Positions 35,071 through 42,343 of a DNA stretch of 64,000 nt are shown piece by piece. Origin of the DNA: Xanthocytophaga agilis. Lineage in GTDB: Bacteria; Bacteroidota; Bacteroidia; Cytophagales; 172606-1. Position 1 is the stretch's first letter; each line of letters begins with the position of its first letter. Where the stretch lies: positions 184,140 to 248,139 of the forward strand of contig NZ_JASJOU010000014.1 in assembly GCF_030068605.1 (NCBI RefSeq). Reading direction: 5' to 3'. A program made the translations under genes and the position numbers. A model generated the notes under the pieces. It did no database searches, was not told the origin of the DNA, and saw only the letters and a program-made list of their open reading frames with translations.

Positions 35071-35139
35071 GATTTATCAGGGAATTGAACCCTTGCCATC
35101 TGCCAATAGCAGATATAATCAGCCATGATTTGATAAACC
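35071..35139 (-). tRNA. divergent tRNA-like gene, anticodon ATT
   Basis: Acceptor GGTTTAT / ATAAATC, D-arm AATC...GATT, anticodon arm ATCTG-CTATTGG-CAGAT (ATT), T-arm around TTCAATT with 4 pairs. All four arms can be drawn, but the D-loop is short and ATT is not a usual bacterial anticodon (Asn uses GTT). Possibly non-functional or specialised. Confidence 0.5.
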
Positions 35140-35145
35140 AAAAAG

Positions 35146-35220
35146 AAGGCAATCGGCATTATACAAATTAGCTTTACTGAAAAGAACGTCTTGCCAATTG
35201 CCTTTTGCTAATCTGTATGC
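35146..35220 (-). ncRNA. structured element with interlocking helices
   Basis: Two long pairings interlock: a 12-bp helix (ATACAGATTAGC with GCTAATTTGTAT, one G-U) and a helix GGCAAT / ATTGCC extended by AAAA / TTTT. Because they alternate in order, they form a pseudoknot or two mutually exclusive folds. It lacks the Y stem. Confidence 0.4.
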
Positions 35221-35351
35221 TGAGGTTATATGCTGCAAGAGTCTTTCTCTCAGAATGTACTTCTGGAGTATCCGGATCTATCTGTTTTGCAGACAGTCCG
35301 GTTTTGGAATCGAACCAATATAACCGAAGTAACTCTTGCATACGACACTCA
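35221..35351 (-). ncRNA. Y-RNA-like RNA Y9, partly tRNA-like
   Basis: Family stem AGTGTCGTA-TGCAAGAG-T-TACTTCG / CTCTTGCA-GCATATAACC, closed by TGAG / CTCA. Insert: T-arm TTGG-TTCGATT-CCAA, then a long sealed stem CCGGA-CTGTCTG / CAGATAG-A-TCCGG in the acceptor position, then hairpin CAGAA-GTACA-TTCTG. No anticodon arm is visible. Confidence 0.65.
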
Positions 35352-35371
35352 TTTTGTGGCAGCCTGCCTTG

Positions 35372-35443
35372 GACTCCTTACAGGAATTAAACCTGTATCT
35401 CCGCATAGAAAATGCAGTGACTTTTTCCTTAGTCCAAAGGAGT
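35372..35443 (-). tRNA. divergent tRNA-Glu(TTC)
   Basis: Full cloverleaf: acceptor ACTCCTT / AAGGAGT, D-arm GACT...AGTC, anticodon arm CTGCA-TTTTCTA-TGCGG (TTC), T-arm ACAGG-TTTAATT-CCTGT. Discriminator C and T-loop TTTAATT are unusual; CCA not encoded. Confidence 0.7.
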
Positions 35444-35444
35444 A

Positions 35445-35571
35445 GGGGTGATAAACGAAAAATGTACATTTTGCTGCTCTAACCACTGAGCTACCATACC
35501 TGAGTATGAGAAGGATTCGAACCTCCAACCTGCCGATTATCATTCGAAGTAACATTTTTCTACGACACCCA
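35445..35571 (-). ncRNA. Y-RNA-like RNA Y10, near-perfect permuted tRNA-Ile-like module (GAT)
   Basis: Family stem GTGTCGTA-GAAAAATG-T-TACTT / CATTTTTC-GTTTATCACC, outer GGGTG / CACCC. The 3' half comes first: CGA-ATGATAA-TCGGC, variable AGGTT, T-arm GGAGG-TTCGAAT-CCTTC, acceptor TCATACT. Linker CA, then the 5' half: acceptor GGTATGG, TA, D-arm GCTC-AGTGGTTA-GAGC, A, GC. Joining GC to CGA gives a perfect 5-bp anticodon stem with anticodon GAT. Acceptor, D, T and anticodon arms are all complete, so this is the clearest permuted tRNA of the array. Confidence 0.85.
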
Positions 35572-35607
35572 ATATCCTTATCTGAAGTGTGTCTTCAGAC
35601 TTGTTTG

Positions 35608-35680
35608 TTGCTCCGGGACGATTCGAACGTCCATCTTCCAGTTCAAAGCCGGAAATCTTCAGCCCTTAGACGACAGAGCA
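35608..35680 (-). tRNA. tRNA-Gln(TTG)
   Basis: Complete cloverleaf: acceptor TGCTCTG / CGGAGCA, D-arm GTCT...AGAT, anticodon arm TCCGG-CTTTGAA-CTGGA, T-arm GGACG-TTCGAAT-CGTCC, discriminator A. First gene of the array in the direction of transcription. Confidence 0.93.
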
Positions 35681-35728
35681 GAGTGCGCCATGATTTCAAA
35701 GAACATTTCCCGATCATTATCGAGACGA

Positions 35729-35754
35729 ATTCAGAACTTTCGAATGTTCTGAAT
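35729..35754. repeat. hairpin upstream of the tRNA/Y array
   Basis: A 9-bp inverted repeat ATTCAGAAC / GTTCTGAAT with an 8-nt loop, 50 bp upstream of the tRNA-Gln gene. It may be a leader hairpin of the array transcript. Confidence 0.4.
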
Positions 35755-35842
35755 AAATTGAAATTTGTTAACTATAAGCTTTCGCTTGTTTTCTAGCCGT
35801 TTTTCCGCTTTAGAAGCTGAAATCGTGAATTGAAAAGGGATA

Positions 35843-36072
35843 GAAAATAAAAAACCCGAACTTTTTGGGTTCGGGCTGTATATCTGTGTGTTGATTACTA
35901 AAGAAACCTATGGTTGGTTATTTAGAGGGTCACACTTACATACGCCCGAATATACCTCGCCTACACGGCTGTCATTACTTCTTCCGAAGTTTATCAGCAT
36001 AGCCGGCTTGGTTGAACGATATGTAATGTGCTGTAACATTTCTTTGTAGTTATTTACTGGTTAATACCAAAT
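35843..36072 (-). ncRNA. rod-shaped non-coding RNA with own promoter and terminator (6S-like?)
   Basis: About 230 nt between a strong promoter and an intrinsic terminator (stem CCCGAAC / GTTCGGG, 35855-35875, then a U-run). The RNA folds into one long interrupted rod: ACAAAGAAA with TTTCTTTAGT, then ACATTACATA with TATGTAAGTGT, then CGGCT / AGCCG and a GGAA-capped ACTTC / GAAGT tip. A long rod with internal loops is the shape of 6S RNA, but I cannot confirm the family from sequence alone. It contains no SRP-type AGCAGCC motif. Confidence 0.5.
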
Positions 36073-36078
36073 GTGATA

Positions 36079-36110
36079 CAAAGGTAAGCGAGATGAAATC
36101 ACATTTGCAA
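36079..36110 (-). promoter_or_regulatory. Bacteroidota housekeeping promoter of the rod ncRNA
   Basis: On the minus strand, TTG (36108-36110), 21 nt, then TACCTTTG (36079-36086), matching the -33/-7 consensus TTG / TAnnTTTG. Confidence 0.7.
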
Positions 36111-36289
36111 ATTTTCAATTGGAATATTTTTTTAGGAAATTACCTTATTGGGATGTTTCTTTTCAGGAAAAGAATAAAAAATACAAACTGGAAAAGCTAT
36201 TATATACTTAATATACTGCGATGGGTTAAAGAGAGGAGATTTCTAGGAAAAGTGCAAGAAAAAATATTTTTAAATTTTTTCTTAAAGAG

Positions 36290-36362
36290 AGCGGGAGACG
36301 GGGTTCGAACCCGCGACCTCGACCTTGGCAAGGTCGCGCTCTACCAGCTGAGCTACTCCCGC
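36290..36362 (-). tRNA. tRNA-Gly(GCC)
   Basis: Textbook cloverleaf: acceptor GCGGGAG / CTCCCGC, D-arm GCTC...GAGC, anticodon arm CGACC-TTGCCAA-GGTCG, T-arm with TTCGAAC. A housekeeping-type gene outside the array. Confidence 0.96.
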
Positions 36363-36391
36363 TTTTGTGCCACAAATATATAAACAAAAAG

Positions 36392-36949
36392 TTAATTGTC
36401 AATAACTGTAGCTATACGTAACAAATCATTAGTCGCTTTTAAGCGATGTTGTTCCAACGAAAGTTTGTGTAATTCCAGTCGTAACTTATTATTTGTGTCT
36501 TTACTAAAGCATAATGTACTTCCTTTACAGGAGTTGTCGGATTTCTCGCCAATAAGTAATACCGGAAGCTTAGTTGCATTAGTGATAATTGGCTGCATCG
36601 CCTGGGTTTCTTTCGTTGAAAAGTATAGTATGTGATAATTTTCGATTACACCTACAGCATGACTGGCTGCTATCTTCTTTACTATAGTTGTTCTGCCGTT
36701 AGTGGCAGTAGTATTGGATATCATCTTATCCAGTTCACCTGCAATAGAATTGTCTCCTACAATACCTATCACAAAATCACCTTTAGGGGCACTTTCCGGC
36801 CAGTTGATATTCTTGGCAATGTTATAAATAAATATTGCTCGCATTTTGCTTTCGATATCTTGAGCAAAAAGTTGACAGTGGCTTAAGAAAATAAAAATAA
36901 TTGCCAGATGACAGGTTTTTACAGAATAGAGAGACATATGTCTTTTCAT
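36392..36949 (-). CDS. YfiR/DUF4154 family periplasmic protein
   Basis: A 185-residue secreted protein. I chose ATG 36949 (MKRHMSLYSVKTCHLAIIF), which gives a proper signal peptide ending near CQLFAQ; an ATG 36 bp upstream would put polar residues ahead of it. The mature part matches DUF4154/YfiR: RAIFIYNIAKNINWPES, FVIGIVGDN and the late KGSTLCFSKDTNNKLRLELH. YfiR-like proteins control diguanylate cyclases or accompany TonB receptors. It lies 57 bp after its paralogue. Confidence 0.8.
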   Translation of the reverse strand: MKRHMSLYSVKTCHLAIIFIFLSHCQLFAQDIESKMRAIFIYNIAKNINWPESAPKGDFVIGIVGDNSIAGELDKMISNTTATNGRTTIVKKIAASHAVGVIENYHILYFSTKETQAMQPIITNATKLPVLLIGEKSDNSCKGSTLCFSKDTNNKLRLELHKLSLEQHRLKATNDLLRIATVIDN

Positions 36950-37005
36950 GCTTGTGATTGAGTTTAGAGGCACATATAGTGGCACACAATAATATTCTGC
37001 ATACG

Positions 37006-37545
37006 CTAGATTACTACTGCTAATGCCAAAAGCTCAGAAGATGCTTTAAGTTTATGGCTTTCCAGCATCTTTTTGTTGAGTTCCAGTTTGATCTGATCCG
37101 TTTCTTCGTCTATATATATACTTATGGTACTGCCTTTGTTGGCCATACCCATACCTTCACTAACTAGTAGAGTAGATGAGCTGCTTAGTGTATTGCTCAA
37201 CTCTTTAAGTGTTTTGCTTTCTTTTTTAGATATATACAAAATATGGCAAGTTTGTAAAGTACTTGCGTTGGCATCTGAGCTAAATTTTTTGACGGCAATG
37301 TTTCGTACGCCATTAACTTTTAGTTTGGACGTTAATTTTTGTAGTTCAGCCTCTACTGGACTATCACCCAAAACTCCAATCACAAAGTCACCACTTTCTG
37401 TGTTGGGAGGCCATTTAATGTACTTGGTAAAGTTGTAAATGAAAATGCAGGTTAGTTTGCTGTCTACCTGTTGAGCTGAAGCTTGTAATACAGGTAGTAC
37501 GAGACTGAATACTACTATATAAATCAGGGAATAATATTGTTTCAT
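37006..37545 (-). CDS. YfiR/DUF4154 family periplasmic protein (second copy)
   Basis: A 179-residue paralogue of the downstream protein: signal peptide to about residue 24 (LPVLQASAQ), CIFIYNFTKYIKWPPN, FVIGVLGDS, KGSTISIYIDEETDQIKLELN. It starts 18 bp after the TonB receptor gene ends, so receptor and both YfiR proteins probably form one operon. Confidence 0.8.
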   Translation of the reverse strand: MKQYYSLIYIVVFSLVLPVLQASAQQVDSKLTCIFIYNFTKYIKWPPNTESGDFVIGVLGDSPVEAELQKLTSKLKVNGVRNIAVKKFSSDANASTLQTCHILYISKKESKTLKELSNTLSSSSTLLVSEGMGMANKGSTISIYIDEETDQIKLELNKKMLESHKLKASSELLALAVVI

Positions 37546-37562
37546 ATTCTACAAAATAGAGA

Positions 37563-39710
37563 TTAATTAGTTTGTTTCAACGTATAGGAAACACGAATCA
37601 GAAACTCTCGTGATGGACCTGGTAGGGGAGCATGACCGCCATTATAAGGTTGAATAAATGCAAACTTTTGGTTTAGTATATCATAGATGCCTAATCCGAC
37701 TTCAAGACCTGAAGTTAGAAGGTTTTGTTTGCGAATAAACGTATTCAATAAGGCGGCAGGGGTAAATTTTCCAACTGTTTCCGGTGCAATATAGCCGTAC
37801 CTGTTACTTAGTAAAGTACCAGAAAGACTCGCAGACCAGTCTGAGCCCAGGTGTACATTGCTGTTTATGCCTATCTGATGAGCAGGATTTCCAAGCGTGA
37901 CATTATTTTTACCTGGTACACTATAAAGAGAAATAGTTTCTTTCTTCCATGAAGTAGTATAAAAAGCATAACTTACTGTCAGGAATCCCCAGCGCTCTTT
38001 TAGTTTGTATTCCATTTCCAAACCGCTACTGCCACTTCTGGGAAAGTTTTGATAGGAATCACCCTCTTCAAAATTGTAGACAATAGGATCTTTAGTGGTT
38101 ATATCAAAAAGGTTTATTGTCAGGAAAGAATTTTTACCAATCTGGTAGCCAGCTTCCATTTCCAGGACACTGCTTTTTTCGGGGTTAATATGATTGTCAA
38201 TACTAAAATTGATATTTTCAATTCCAGGGGCACGGAATGAATTGGAATATAATACTTTAAGATGAAGTTTATCAAACTTACGGGTAATACCTAAACGAGG
38301 AACAAACGCAGATCCAAAGGCATCATTGTGATCATAGCGCATTCCTATTGTAATATGTGCTAAAGAGAATTTAAGTAAAGTTTGAGCAAACAGAGCTTTA
38401 TTATTGAAACTAACATGTCTGCTTCCATTATAAAACAATGTATCACCTTCCTTAGAGAAGTTATATCCTCTGTCATTAAAAAATTCTCCACCACCTATAA
38501 TGTTGACACGGCGTGATAGATCATAGGTAATGGTGATGCTTCCCCGACTACGATCTGCCTGTTTGTTATAAGAAGAGTATTCATCTGCATTACCTATATA
38601 TTGCCAGGGAAGTTGGCGTTTGAAACTCAGACGTGGAGTTATAGTAAGTTTGCTGTTAATTTCCCATTTGTATTTGATTTCCCCCAGCCATGACTTGAAA
38701 TTATTGGGATATGCCCGACTCAAACTGACATCATACCCATCTCGAATAGTGGCTTGGTAGTCATCATAAATTCCCCGGAATGTCCAGTTTTTGTATGTTA
38801 TACCAAGATTTACATTGGTTGGATTCAGTGCCGAATTATTTTTCATGGAATACGTCTGTGGCACATAGGAAGTATCAATACGCTGGATTTCCTGCCCATT
38901 ATATACTGTATCTATGCGACTTATTCCCTGATAAAATGAAGTGAAAGGTTGATCACTACGCTGGCCTTGTCCTGCAAATACTGCAAGAGAAAGTCCCCAG
39001 TTTCCTATTTTCTGACCAGCAGAAATACTGATATTGCGTCGGGCATAGGCATGCTCCATAGTTCCATAGGTACCTGTAATCTGTAGTCCTTTCAGGTCGT
39101 CATAGCTTTTGGTGATGATACTGATTACTGCATATTCTGCATAGCCACCATAAATAGCAGAACCGGGCCCTCGGATTATTTCAATCCGTTTTATCTGACT
39201 TACATCGAAGTGGTTGCCAAATTGTAAGGTACTGTACATTGTTTCATTCATCTCTTGTCCATCCAGCAGTAATAGTACTTTCCCTTCATGTGCCCAGTTT
39301 CCTCTTATACTAAGGCCTGTAACGCCTTGGGTATCCATACCAAATTGAAAGCCAGGCACCATACGTAAGACATCTATCAGGTCTCGGGCTCCTGAAGATT
39401 TGATGTCTTCTTCTGTAATGAGTGAAACAATACTTGGTGATTTTCGGGAAGACTGGGCTTTTTGTGAGGCAACCCCAATCAAGGAATTTATTAACTTCTC
39501 AAGTTCACTTGACATAGTCACTCCGGAAGCTTTTAACTTCAGCAGTTCTTCCAGTGACATAGAATAATAGTCATATGTAGTAGTTGTATCAATCTCGGCT
39601 TGGGCTGTTTGCTGGGCGCTTACTGAAATGAATGTACCAAGGATTAGGAATCCTGTTAAAATAGAATAGTGACCTATTTGTTTTAACAAAATAGTGAATG
39701 ATTTATACAT
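37563..39710 (-). CDS. TonB-dependent outer-membrane receptor
   Basis: A 715-residue receptor: signal peptide to about residue 33, a short N-terminal segment, plug domain at about 80-200 (SIVSLITEEDIKSSGARDLIDVLRMVPGF, LSIRGN, LLLLDGQEMNE, IEIIRGPGSAIYG) and a 22-strand barrel ending in the aromatic-rich FLIRVSYTLKQTN. There is no carboxypeptidase-like N-terminal domain. YSMSLEELLKLK near residue 50 is typical of receptors paired with DUF4154 proteins. The ligand is unknown. Confidence 0.88.
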   Translation of the reverse strand: MYKSFTILLKQIGHYSILTGFLILGTFISVSAQQTAQAEIDTTTTYDYYSMSLEELLKLKASGVTMSSELEKLINSLIGVASQKAQSSRKSPSIVSLITEEDIKSSGARDLIDVLRMVPGFQFGMDTQGVTGLSIRGNWAHEGKVLLLLDGQEMNETMYSTLQFGNHFDVSQIKRIEIIRGPGSAIYGGYAEYAVISIITKSYDDLKGLQITGTYGTMEHAYARRNISISAGQKIGNWGLSLAVFAGQGQRSDQPFTSFYQGISRIDTVYNGQEIQRIDTSYVPQTYSMKNNSALNPTNVNLGITYKNWTFRGIYDDYQATIRDGYDVSLSRAYPNNFKSWLGEIKYKWEINSKLTITPRLSFKRQLPWQYIGNADEYSSYNKQADRSRGSITITYDLSRRVNIIGGGEFFNDRGYNFSKEGDTLFYNGSRHVSFNNKALFAQTLLKFSLAHITIGMRYDHNDAFGSAFVPRLGITRKFDKLHLKVLYSNSFRAPGIENINFSIDNHINPEKSSVLEMEAGYQIGKNSFLTINLFDITTKDPIVYNFEEGDSYQNFPRSGSSGLEMEYKLKERWGFLTVSYAFYTTSWKKETISLYSVPGKNNVTLGNPAHQIGINSNVHLGSDWSASLSGTLLSNRYGYIAPETVGKFTPAALLNTFIRKQNLLTSGLEVGLGIYDILNQKFAFIQPYNGGHAPLPGPSREFLIRVSYTLKQTN

Positions 39711-40264
39711 GGATATCCCGACAATAAAGTAAGTATGTTGTAGTATAAGAGAATGGTTGTATTGTAACTGTTATACTTTTTAGTGAAATGTTGCTTGATT
39801 ATCAAATAGATAAAGCAAAACTCGTATAAGATATGCGTAGGAAAAACACAATTATACACTACTGCTTTTTGTGTAATATATTTGCAGAAATGAATGTTTT
39901 AGAATACTTCTATCAGGTTGAAAAGAGCTATGGATAGTTTATGCTATGCATTGAGAGTTATTTTTTGTTGTTCCCATACTATTTTTTTACTGTATTTATA
40001 GTGTCCAGATATATTGATTTTTAGTAACTTGAGAATAATTCTGAGGCATTTAAGAAAGATTATTACATGATAGGTTCTAAGTTACCGAGGAAATTCCTGT
40101 AAACTCGAATAAAAAGGATATTTCACAGAATATTGTGGTATTGAATCAAGATAGGTAGCAAATAAAATATTGTTATAGATCTCAAAGGAAAAATATAGTA
40201 AGTTTTATTTGGAGAAAAAGAAAATACTCCAGAAATTAGCAGCGTTTTTACAGTACTTTACTAA
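39711..40264. other. divergent promoter region (receptor operon and ilv leader)
   Basis: A 550-bp AT-rich stretch between divergent transcription units. It must hold both promoters; I saw no pair close enough to consensus to call. No gene recognised. Confidence 0.35.
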
Positions 40265-40327
40265 GTGAAAATACTCATTCAACATATTATTTTGGTGGTG
40301 GTGCTACTCTCTCTTATTAGTGGGTGA
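40265..40327 (+). CDS. ilv leader peptide (branched-chain amino-acid attenuation)
   Basis: A 20-codon frame starting at GTG, directly behind an in-frame TAA. It reads MKILIQHIILVVVLLSLISG and stops at TGA. Thirteen of 20 residues are Ile, Leu or Val, including the run IILVVVLL. The stop is followed within a few bases by competing RNA hairpins and a U-tract. This is the arrangement of classical ilv attenuators, where ribosome stalling at Ile/Leu/Val codons prevents termination. It was found by reading the leader and is too short for ordinary gene finders. Confidence 0.8.
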   Translation: MKILIQHIILVVVLLSLISG

Positions 40328-40384
40328 GAAAGGCATTGCATATCTGAAAAAGACCTTTCTCACCGTAGGAAGGTCTTTTTTTTA
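40323..40384 (+). promoter_or_regulatory. ilv attenuator: competing antiterminator and terminator
   Basis: GGTGAGAAAGG (40323-40333) is perfectly complementary to CCTTTCTCACC (40354-40364). The latter overlaps the terminator stem AAAGACCTT (40349-40357) / AAGGTCTTT (40370-40378), which is followed by eight T. The two structures exclude each other. The first arm overlaps the leader peptide's stop codon, so ribosome position would decide which forms. Confidence 0.75.
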
Positions 40385-40403
40385 TCACTACAACCCAAAA
40401 AAT

Positions 40404-40469
40404 ATGAAAAGCGCAACAATAAAATCGTATCAATCTCAGGATGCTGCCAAATGCAGCAATCGGACATAA
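40404..40469 (+). other. second short open frame in the ilv leader
   Basis: An ATG-started 21-codon frame ending at TAA (begins MKSATIKSYQSQ). It has no branched-chain bias. It lies between the two hairpins and may be chance, or a second translated leader. GCTGC-CAAAT-GCAGC forms a small stem inside it. Confidence 0.3.
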
Positions 40470-40480
40470 ACATATGCCTG

Positions 40481-40522
40481 ACAGCCTTTCATGCTCTTAT
40501 GTGTGAAAGGCTGTTTTGTTTG
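40481..40522 (+). terminator. second terminator-like hairpin before ilvD
   Basis: An 11-bp perfect stem ACAGCCTTTCA (40481-40491) / TGAAAGGCTGT (40504-40514) followed by TTTTGTTTG, only 52 bp before the ilvD start. It implies that transcription reaching ilvD must pass two termination points. Confidence 0.6.
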
Positions 40523-40573
40523 TTAGAATCTAGCTTTTGAAAAACCTATTTATTACTATTTCGATTAAAAAGA

Positions 40574-42256
40574 ATGAACGAGCCACTGAATAAATATTCG
40601 CGCACATTAACACAAGAAGTGACAAATCCTGCTGCTCAGGCTATGTTGTATGGTATCGGTTTAACAGAAACTGATATGAGTAAAGCTCAAATTGGTATTG
40701 CCAGCACAGGATATGAAGGTAATCCATGTAATATGCACCTGAATGGGCTATCTGTATATGTAAAGAAAGGCATTCAGGAAAATGGAATGGTAGGATTGAT
40801 ATTCAATACTATTGGTGTTTCAGATGGTATGACCAATGGAAATGATGGTATGTCCTATTCATTGCCTAGCCGGGATATTATTGCTGATTCAATTGAAACA
40901 GTTGTAAGTGCTCAGTGGTATGATGGAGTTATTGCTGTAGTAGGTTGTGATAAAAATATGCCAGGTGCTATGATGGCTATGGGGAGGTTGAATCGTCCGG
41001 CAATTATGGTATATGGTGGAACTATCCGTTCTGGTAATTACAATGGAAAGAAGCTGGATATTGTTTCTGCCTTTGAAGCACTGGGTCGCAAGTTTGCTAA
41101 TAATATATCCGACGAAGAGTATAAAGGTGTTATTCAGAACTCTATTCCTGGACAAGGAGCGTGTGGAGGGATGTACACTGCCAATACAATGGCTTCCAGT
41201 CTGGAAGCTATGGGTATGAGTTTACCTAATAGCTCTACCTATCCGGCTACACACGAAGGCAAGCTGCAGGAATGTGTACACATTGGGGCTGCTATGAAAA
41301 ATCTCCTTGAAAAACAGATCCTGCCAAGAGATATTATGACACGTAAAGCGTTTGAGAATGCTTTGACTGTAGTAATGGCTACAGGTGGATCTACCAATGC
41401 TGTGTTGCACTATCTGGCTATTGCACATGCCGTAGGAATTACCTTTACTCTGCAGGATGTACAGGCTATCAGTGATCGTACACCGTATCTGGCAGATCTG
41501 AAACCTAGTGGAAAGTACTTTATGGAAGATGTATTATCTATTGGGGGTGTACCTGCTATCATGAAATATTTGTATCAGCAAGGATTGCTTCATGGAGACT
41601 GTATAACTGTAACAGGAAAAACGGTTGCTGAGAATCTGGCAGACGTACCTGACCTGGATTTTGAAACGCAATCTATTATTCGTCCCATTTCTAATCCGAT
41701 CAAGAAAAGCGGACATATTCAGATATTGTTTGGTAACCTGGCTCCGGAAGGTGCAGTGGCAAAGATTACAGGTAAAGAAGGGGAGTTTTTTGAAGGTATA
41801 GCGAAAGTATGTGAAAACGAGGAAGCATTGATTGAGTTTGCTTCTAAAGGTGAAATTAAACCTGGACATGTAGTTGTAATTCGCAATGAAGGACCAAAAG
41901 GAGGACCTGGTATGCCTGAAATGCTAAAACCTACTTCTGCTATTATGGGTGCTGGATTAGGAGATAAAGTTGCTATGATCACAGATGGACGTTTCTCCGG
42001 AGGTACACATGGTTTTGTGGTAGGACATGTTACACCTGAAGCACAGGAAGGTGGCCCTATTGCATTAATTAAAGATGGAGATACTATACGTATTGATGCA
42101 ATAAATAATACAATTGACGTTCTTATTTCAGATGAAGAAATGGCATCCCGTAGAGCTGCATGGGTACAACCTGCTTATAAAGCCACTCAGGGTATCCTGA
42201 AAAAATACATTAAAAGTGTATCTTCTGCATCACAGGGATGTGTGACAGATTTATAA
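40574..42256 (+). CDS. ilvD: dihydroxy-acid dehydratase
   Basis: A 560-residue Fe-S dehydratase converting dihydroxy-acids to the 2-keto acids of valine and isoleucine. Family motifs are visible: [13 protein letters not shown] near residue 124 (cluster Cys), [12 protein letters not shown] near 195 (cluster Cys), [14 protein letters not shown], and the C-terminal [16 protein letters not shown] with the catalytic Ser. First structural gene of the ilv operon, behind the attenuator. Confidence 0.97.
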   Translation: MNEPLNKYSRTLTQEVTNPAAQAMLYGIGLTETDMSKAQIGIASTGYEGNPCNMHLNGLSVYVKKGIQENGMVGLIFNTIGVSDGMTNGNDGMSYSLPSRDIIADSIETVVSAQWYDGVIAVVGCDKNMPGAMMAMGRLNRPAIMVYGGTIRSGNYNGKKLDIVSAFEALGRKFANNISDEEYKGVIQNSIPGQGACGGMYTANTMASSLEAMGMSLPNSSTYPATHEGKLQECVHIGAAMKNLLEKQILPRDIMTRKAFENALTVVMATGGSTNAVLHYLAIAHAVGITFTLQDVQAISDRTPYLADLKPSGKYFMEDVLSIGGVPAIMKYLYQQGLLHGDCITVTGKTVAENLADVPDLDFETQSIIRPISNPIKKSGHIQILFGNLAPEGAVAKITGKEGEFFEGIAKVCENEEALIEFASKGEIKPGHVVVIRNEGPKGGPGMPEMLKPTSAIMGAGLGDKVAMITDGRFSGGTHGFVVGHVTPEAQEGGPIALIKDGDTIRIDAINNTIDVLISDEEMASRRAAWVQPAYKATQGILKKYIKSVSSASQGCVTDL

Positions 42257-42343
42257 GACATCAGGATGAGAAGGTACAATAGATAGGTTGTGGAGAGCTC
42301 AGACTGAAAGACTAATAGCGTACATTTTTATATTTATACAACT

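Noticed and set aside
30746..35571. Group I permuted intron-exon arrangement as explanation for the permuted tRNAs
   Set aside because: The flanking stems are only about 25 nt per side and contain none of the conserved group I core elements.
30746..35571. CRISPR array, because of the recurring GAAGTAAC...CTACGRCAC blocks on the plus strand
   Set aside because: Repeats are unevenly spaced, each has a covarying helix and a partner strand, and no cas genes are present.
30746..35571. Self-cleaving ribozyme at the TACTTCG junction
   Set aside because: No hammerhead, hairpin, HDV or twister core could be matched to the conserved bases.
35843..36072. SRP (4.5S) RNA for the rod-like transcript, because of a GGAA-capped tip
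   Set aside because: The conserved asymmetric loop with AGCAGCC of SRP domain IV is absent and the RNA is about twice the usual bacterial length.
36093..36383. Plus-strand frame ending in GVRTRDLDLGKVALYQLSYS
   Set aside because: Its end is the antisense of tRNA-Gly, a known translation artefact.
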